NCBI GenBank assembly: GCA_009777335.1
Contig: WRMC01000020.1
Span: 1 to 32,820, forward strand
Direction of reading: 5' to 3'
From: Treponema sp.
Lineage (GTDB): Bacteria > Spirochaetota > Spirochaetia > Treponematales > Breznakiellaceae
Length of the DNA: 32,820 bases
Shown: positions 31,496-32,820 of the stretch, piece after piece
How the letters are laid out: every line of letters starts with the position of its first letter
How positions within the stretch are numbered: the first letter of the stretch is position 1
Notes under the pieces: generated by a model
Database searches by the model: none
Seen by the model: the letters and a program-made list of their open reading frames with translations, nothing else
What the model was told of the DNA's origin: nothing
Position numbers and translations under genes: made by a program

Positions 31496-32183
31496 CAGAG
31501 CCTATTTTAACCACCGCTACTCCGATGATTTGGATTTTTTTCTGAACCAAAGTCAGCATTATGATGATGAATTAAACCTGGTTTTACACCATCTAAAAGA
31601 AGCGGGATTTTTTTGGAGCGAATCATCCGACTTTGTCCGAAACATTAGCTTCACCACCTTAAAAATTGGCAAACCTGAATTTGATGTGTTACTAAAACTT
31701 TATTTTGTAAATGATTCAGTTCCCCTCTTTGGTGAAATCCAAAAGACAGAATTGTTTTATAGAACCGATTCCATTAGAAATATTTTATCAAATAAACTTT
31801 CGGCAATTTACCGTTATGCGGCAAAGGATGTGGCGGACATCCGGGAAATAGCCCTTAGAGAAAAGGTAGATTGGAAACAGGCAATTAACGAAGGTCGTCA
31901 AAAAGAAGGGGGGCTCGAACCTGTTTATATAATCGACATCCTGCAAGGCATGCCAGAAAGCGAATTTGAAACCATAACCTGGACCAAAAAACCCTCCTGG
32001 GAAGAGTTCAAAAGTGATATTGTCATGATCACGAAAGAAATAACTTCCGGGGAAAGCATGAAAAGAAAAGCAAACTGGGATAACATCTTTTCTTATGGTC
32101 AGAGCCTGGCTGAAACACATAGTATTACCGAAGATGATGTAAATGAAGAAATCCGGAAATACAGAGATAACCAAAAAACATGA
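31380..32183 (+). CDS. AbiEii/AbiGii-type nucleotidyltransferase (putative toxin)
   Basis: A 267-residue protein with the nucleotidyltransferase signature GGTALSRAYF (34-43) and HRYSDDLDFF (45-54), where D50 and D52 are the likely metal-binding pair. The N-terminal phrase ENLYPLQDGVLNVL is typical of the group. AbiEii relatives act as toxins by nucleotidyl transfer and take part in phage abortive infection. The start is TTG 31380, strongly supported by AGGAGG seven bases upstream and by the early Leu-rich helix. It overlaps the preceding gene by 116 bases. From about 31500 the DNA is clearly AT-rich, a sign of foreign origin. The toxin call rests on the family; no direct evidence of toxicity exists here. 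Confidence 0.85.
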   Translation: MILPSQFYEENLYPLQDGVLNVLNQCGTNFFLTGGTALSRAYFNHRYSDDLDFFLNQSQHYDDELNLVLHHLKEAGFFWSESSDFVRNISFTTLKIGKPEFDVLLKLYFVNDSVPLFGEIQKTELFYRTDSIRNILSNKLSAIYRYAAKDVADIREIALREKVDWKQAINEGRQKEGGLEPVYIIDILQGMPESEFETITWTKKPSWEEFKSDIVMITKEITSGESMKRKANWDNIFSYGQSLAETHSITEDDVNEEIRKYRDNQKT

Positions 32184-32206
32184 AAATTATCTTAAACGCA
32201 GACAAT

Positions 32207-32240
32207 AGACCCTTGCGAACATCTCCGGTCCATGGTAGGC
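32207..32240. repeat. 34-bp direct repeat, left copy
   Basis: Begins AGACCCTTGCG and ends CCGGTCCATGGTAGGC, with seven central bases between. The same block recurs at 32747-32780 with only the central seven bases changed at most positions. The two copies enclose the vapB and broken vapC genes, exactly 540 bp apart. Confidence 0.7.
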
Positions 32241-32251
32241 GGTCTGGGGTT

Positions 32252-32423
32252 TTAGTTATTTTTTAAAGCCGTTGCATAGATGATACTGTCCGCCATAGGT
32301 ATTTTATAAAACGATAGTGGGAATAATGAGGTTTTCTGTATCCTCAAGTACCTCAGATATTTCATTACCAGCGTCAGAATCTGCAAAAAATTCAAGCCAT
32401 AATGATGAATCGACAATATTCAT
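32252..32423 (-). pseudogene. vapC PIN-domain toxin remnant, internally deleted
   Basis: The first frame gives a VapC N-terminus, MNIVDSSLWLEFFADSDAGN, then EISEVLEDTENLIIPTIVL and a stop at 32304-32306. In a neighbouring frame the C-terminal part of a PIN domain follows at once: KIPMADSIIYATALKNN and a stop at 32252-32254. The expected middle of about 50-60 residues and the last strand are missing. The first acidic residue of the PIN site (D5 in VDSS) survives, but the central ones are gone, so the toxin is dead. The ATG at 32423 overlaps the vapB stop in ATGA form, the usual coupling in vapBC operons. Confidence 0.82.
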
Positions 32424-32626
32424 AACCTGTCATCTTCTCTGATGATTGATGTATCAATACCTTTAAAAATACCCTTTAAATTTTTCATTGGTTTAATTGG
32501 GATTAATTCTATTCGGTTTTTATAAGACAATACTTCAAAGGTGGTTCCAGCAACCAAACCAATGGATTTTCCCATTTCCTTAGGGAAAATAATCTGGTAA
32601 TCGCTGGAAAGGGTGACTGTGTTCAT
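32420..32626 (-). CDS. VapB-type antitoxin with AbrB/MazE DNA-binding domain
   Basis: A 68-residue protein with a swapped-hairpin AbrB domain: MNTVTLSSDYQIIFPKEM, GLVAGTTFEVLSY and IELIPIKPM. The C-terminal tail (KGIFKGIDTSIIREDDRL) is of the kind that wraps the PIN toxin. ATG 32626 is chosen because TGGAGGG stands ten bases before it; a frame from 32680 would add 18 residues. Such antitoxins repress their own operon by binding inverted repeats. The partner toxin downstream is destroyed, so this is an orphan antitoxin. AT-rich composition points to acquired DNA. Confidence 0.82.
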   Translation of the reverse strand: MNTVTLSSDYQIIFPKEMGKSIGLVAGTTFEVLSYKNRIELIPIKPMKNLKGIFKGIDTSIIREDDRL

Positions 32627-32662
32627 AGGTACTTTTCCCTCCATTAGGATGGTTTCTTTTAA

Positions 32663-32704
32663 CTTTGATCTTACATACATAACATGGAATAAGCAAGATC
32701 AAAG
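32663..32704 (-). promoter_or_regulatory. Perfect 10-bp inverted repeat upstream of vapB; probable operator
   Basis: CTTTGATCTT (32663-32672) and AAGATCAAAG (32695-32704) are exact inverse complements, 22 bases apart (centre to centre 32 bp, about three helix turns). The interval is where the vapB promoter should lie. AbrB-type antitoxins bind such dyads to repress themselves. Confidence 0.58.
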
Positions 32705-32746
32705 GATATCCCACTATGGCCGCCCTTCCTTATAACACCCCGCCCC

Positions 32747-32780
32747 AGACCCTTGCGCTATTCCCCGGTCCATGGTAGGC
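32747..32780. repeat. 34-bp direct repeat, right copy
   Basis: Second copy of the block at 32207-32240: AGACCCTTGCG, seven variable bases, CCGGTCCATGGTAGGC. Beyond it, 32781-32820 shows no recognisable gene. Confidence 0.7.
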
Positions 32781-32820
32781 TACTCCTGATATGAGAACAA
32801 CGGTGCTGAAACAGACTCTA

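Overview
The window looks like chromosome of a treponeme-type spirochaete. Two core-only FlaB flagellins (periplasmic-filament type, about 285 residues), a FlaG-FliD cluster, FlgJ/FlgG/FlgF rod genes, PilZ proteins with membrane anchors and a RarA-methyltransferase-like fusion all point that way. Formate-tetrahydrofolate ligase is also present; it would suit an acetogenic or gut treponeme but proves nothing about lifestyle. Species is not determined. The centre is GC-rich (runs of G and C are everywhere), while both edges (about 1-800 and 31500-32820) are AT-rich and carry broken genes and toxin-antitoxin type genes, so the edges look like acquired or decaying accessory DNA.

Layout. 1-1151: a cut-off CDP-alcohol phosphatidyltransferase, a GyrI-like pseudogene and a small membrane protein, all on the minus strand. 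1238-7949 (+): an SPFH-like membrane protein, an outer-membrane barrel, a lipoprotein, RarA fused to a methyltransferase-like domain, then fhs. 7980-14810 (+): a flagellar filament cluster, flaB - flaB - flaG - fliD - conserved unknown - PilZ protein, with a sigma-28 promoter and a striking set of RNA hairpins in the leaders. 14815-21223 (-): a tightly overlapping chain PilZ protein - comEC - ksgA - yggS - unknown - rluD - rluA-like. 21270-21929 (+): a CPBP membrane protease. 21965-25039 (-): glycosyltransferase, then flgF-flgG-flgJ from an internal sigma-28 promoter that abuts the flgF start codon. 25069-25944 (+): an EamA transporter. 25945-26834: an 890-bp region without a credible gene, holding a long hairpin, a seven-copy array of the palindrome CAACGTTG at about 31.3-bp spacing, and a structured stem. 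26835-27500 (+): deoC. 27508-31002 (-): ruvA - ruvB - queA - TSUP permease. 31088-32183 (+): an AbiEii-like nucleotidyltransferase toxin pair with a long gene overlap. 32252-32780: a vapBC module whose vapC is destroyed, lying between 34-bp direct repeats.

How it works together. The filament cluster and the rod operon encode parts of the periplasmic flagellum, and both start from sigma-28-type promoters; the filament genes also carry GGA-in-loop hairpins that resemble CsrA sites. The two PilZ proteins could tie motility to cyclic-di-GMP. The ruvAB genes and RarA serve recombination and stalled forks. KsgA, RluD and the RluA-like enzyme modify rRNA, and QueA modifies tRNA. The best candidates for something undescribed are the helically phased palindrome array (26165-26361), the leaderless sigma-28 start of flgF, and the elaborate RNA structure between the two flaB genes. 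All calls come from reading the sequence; no database search was possible.
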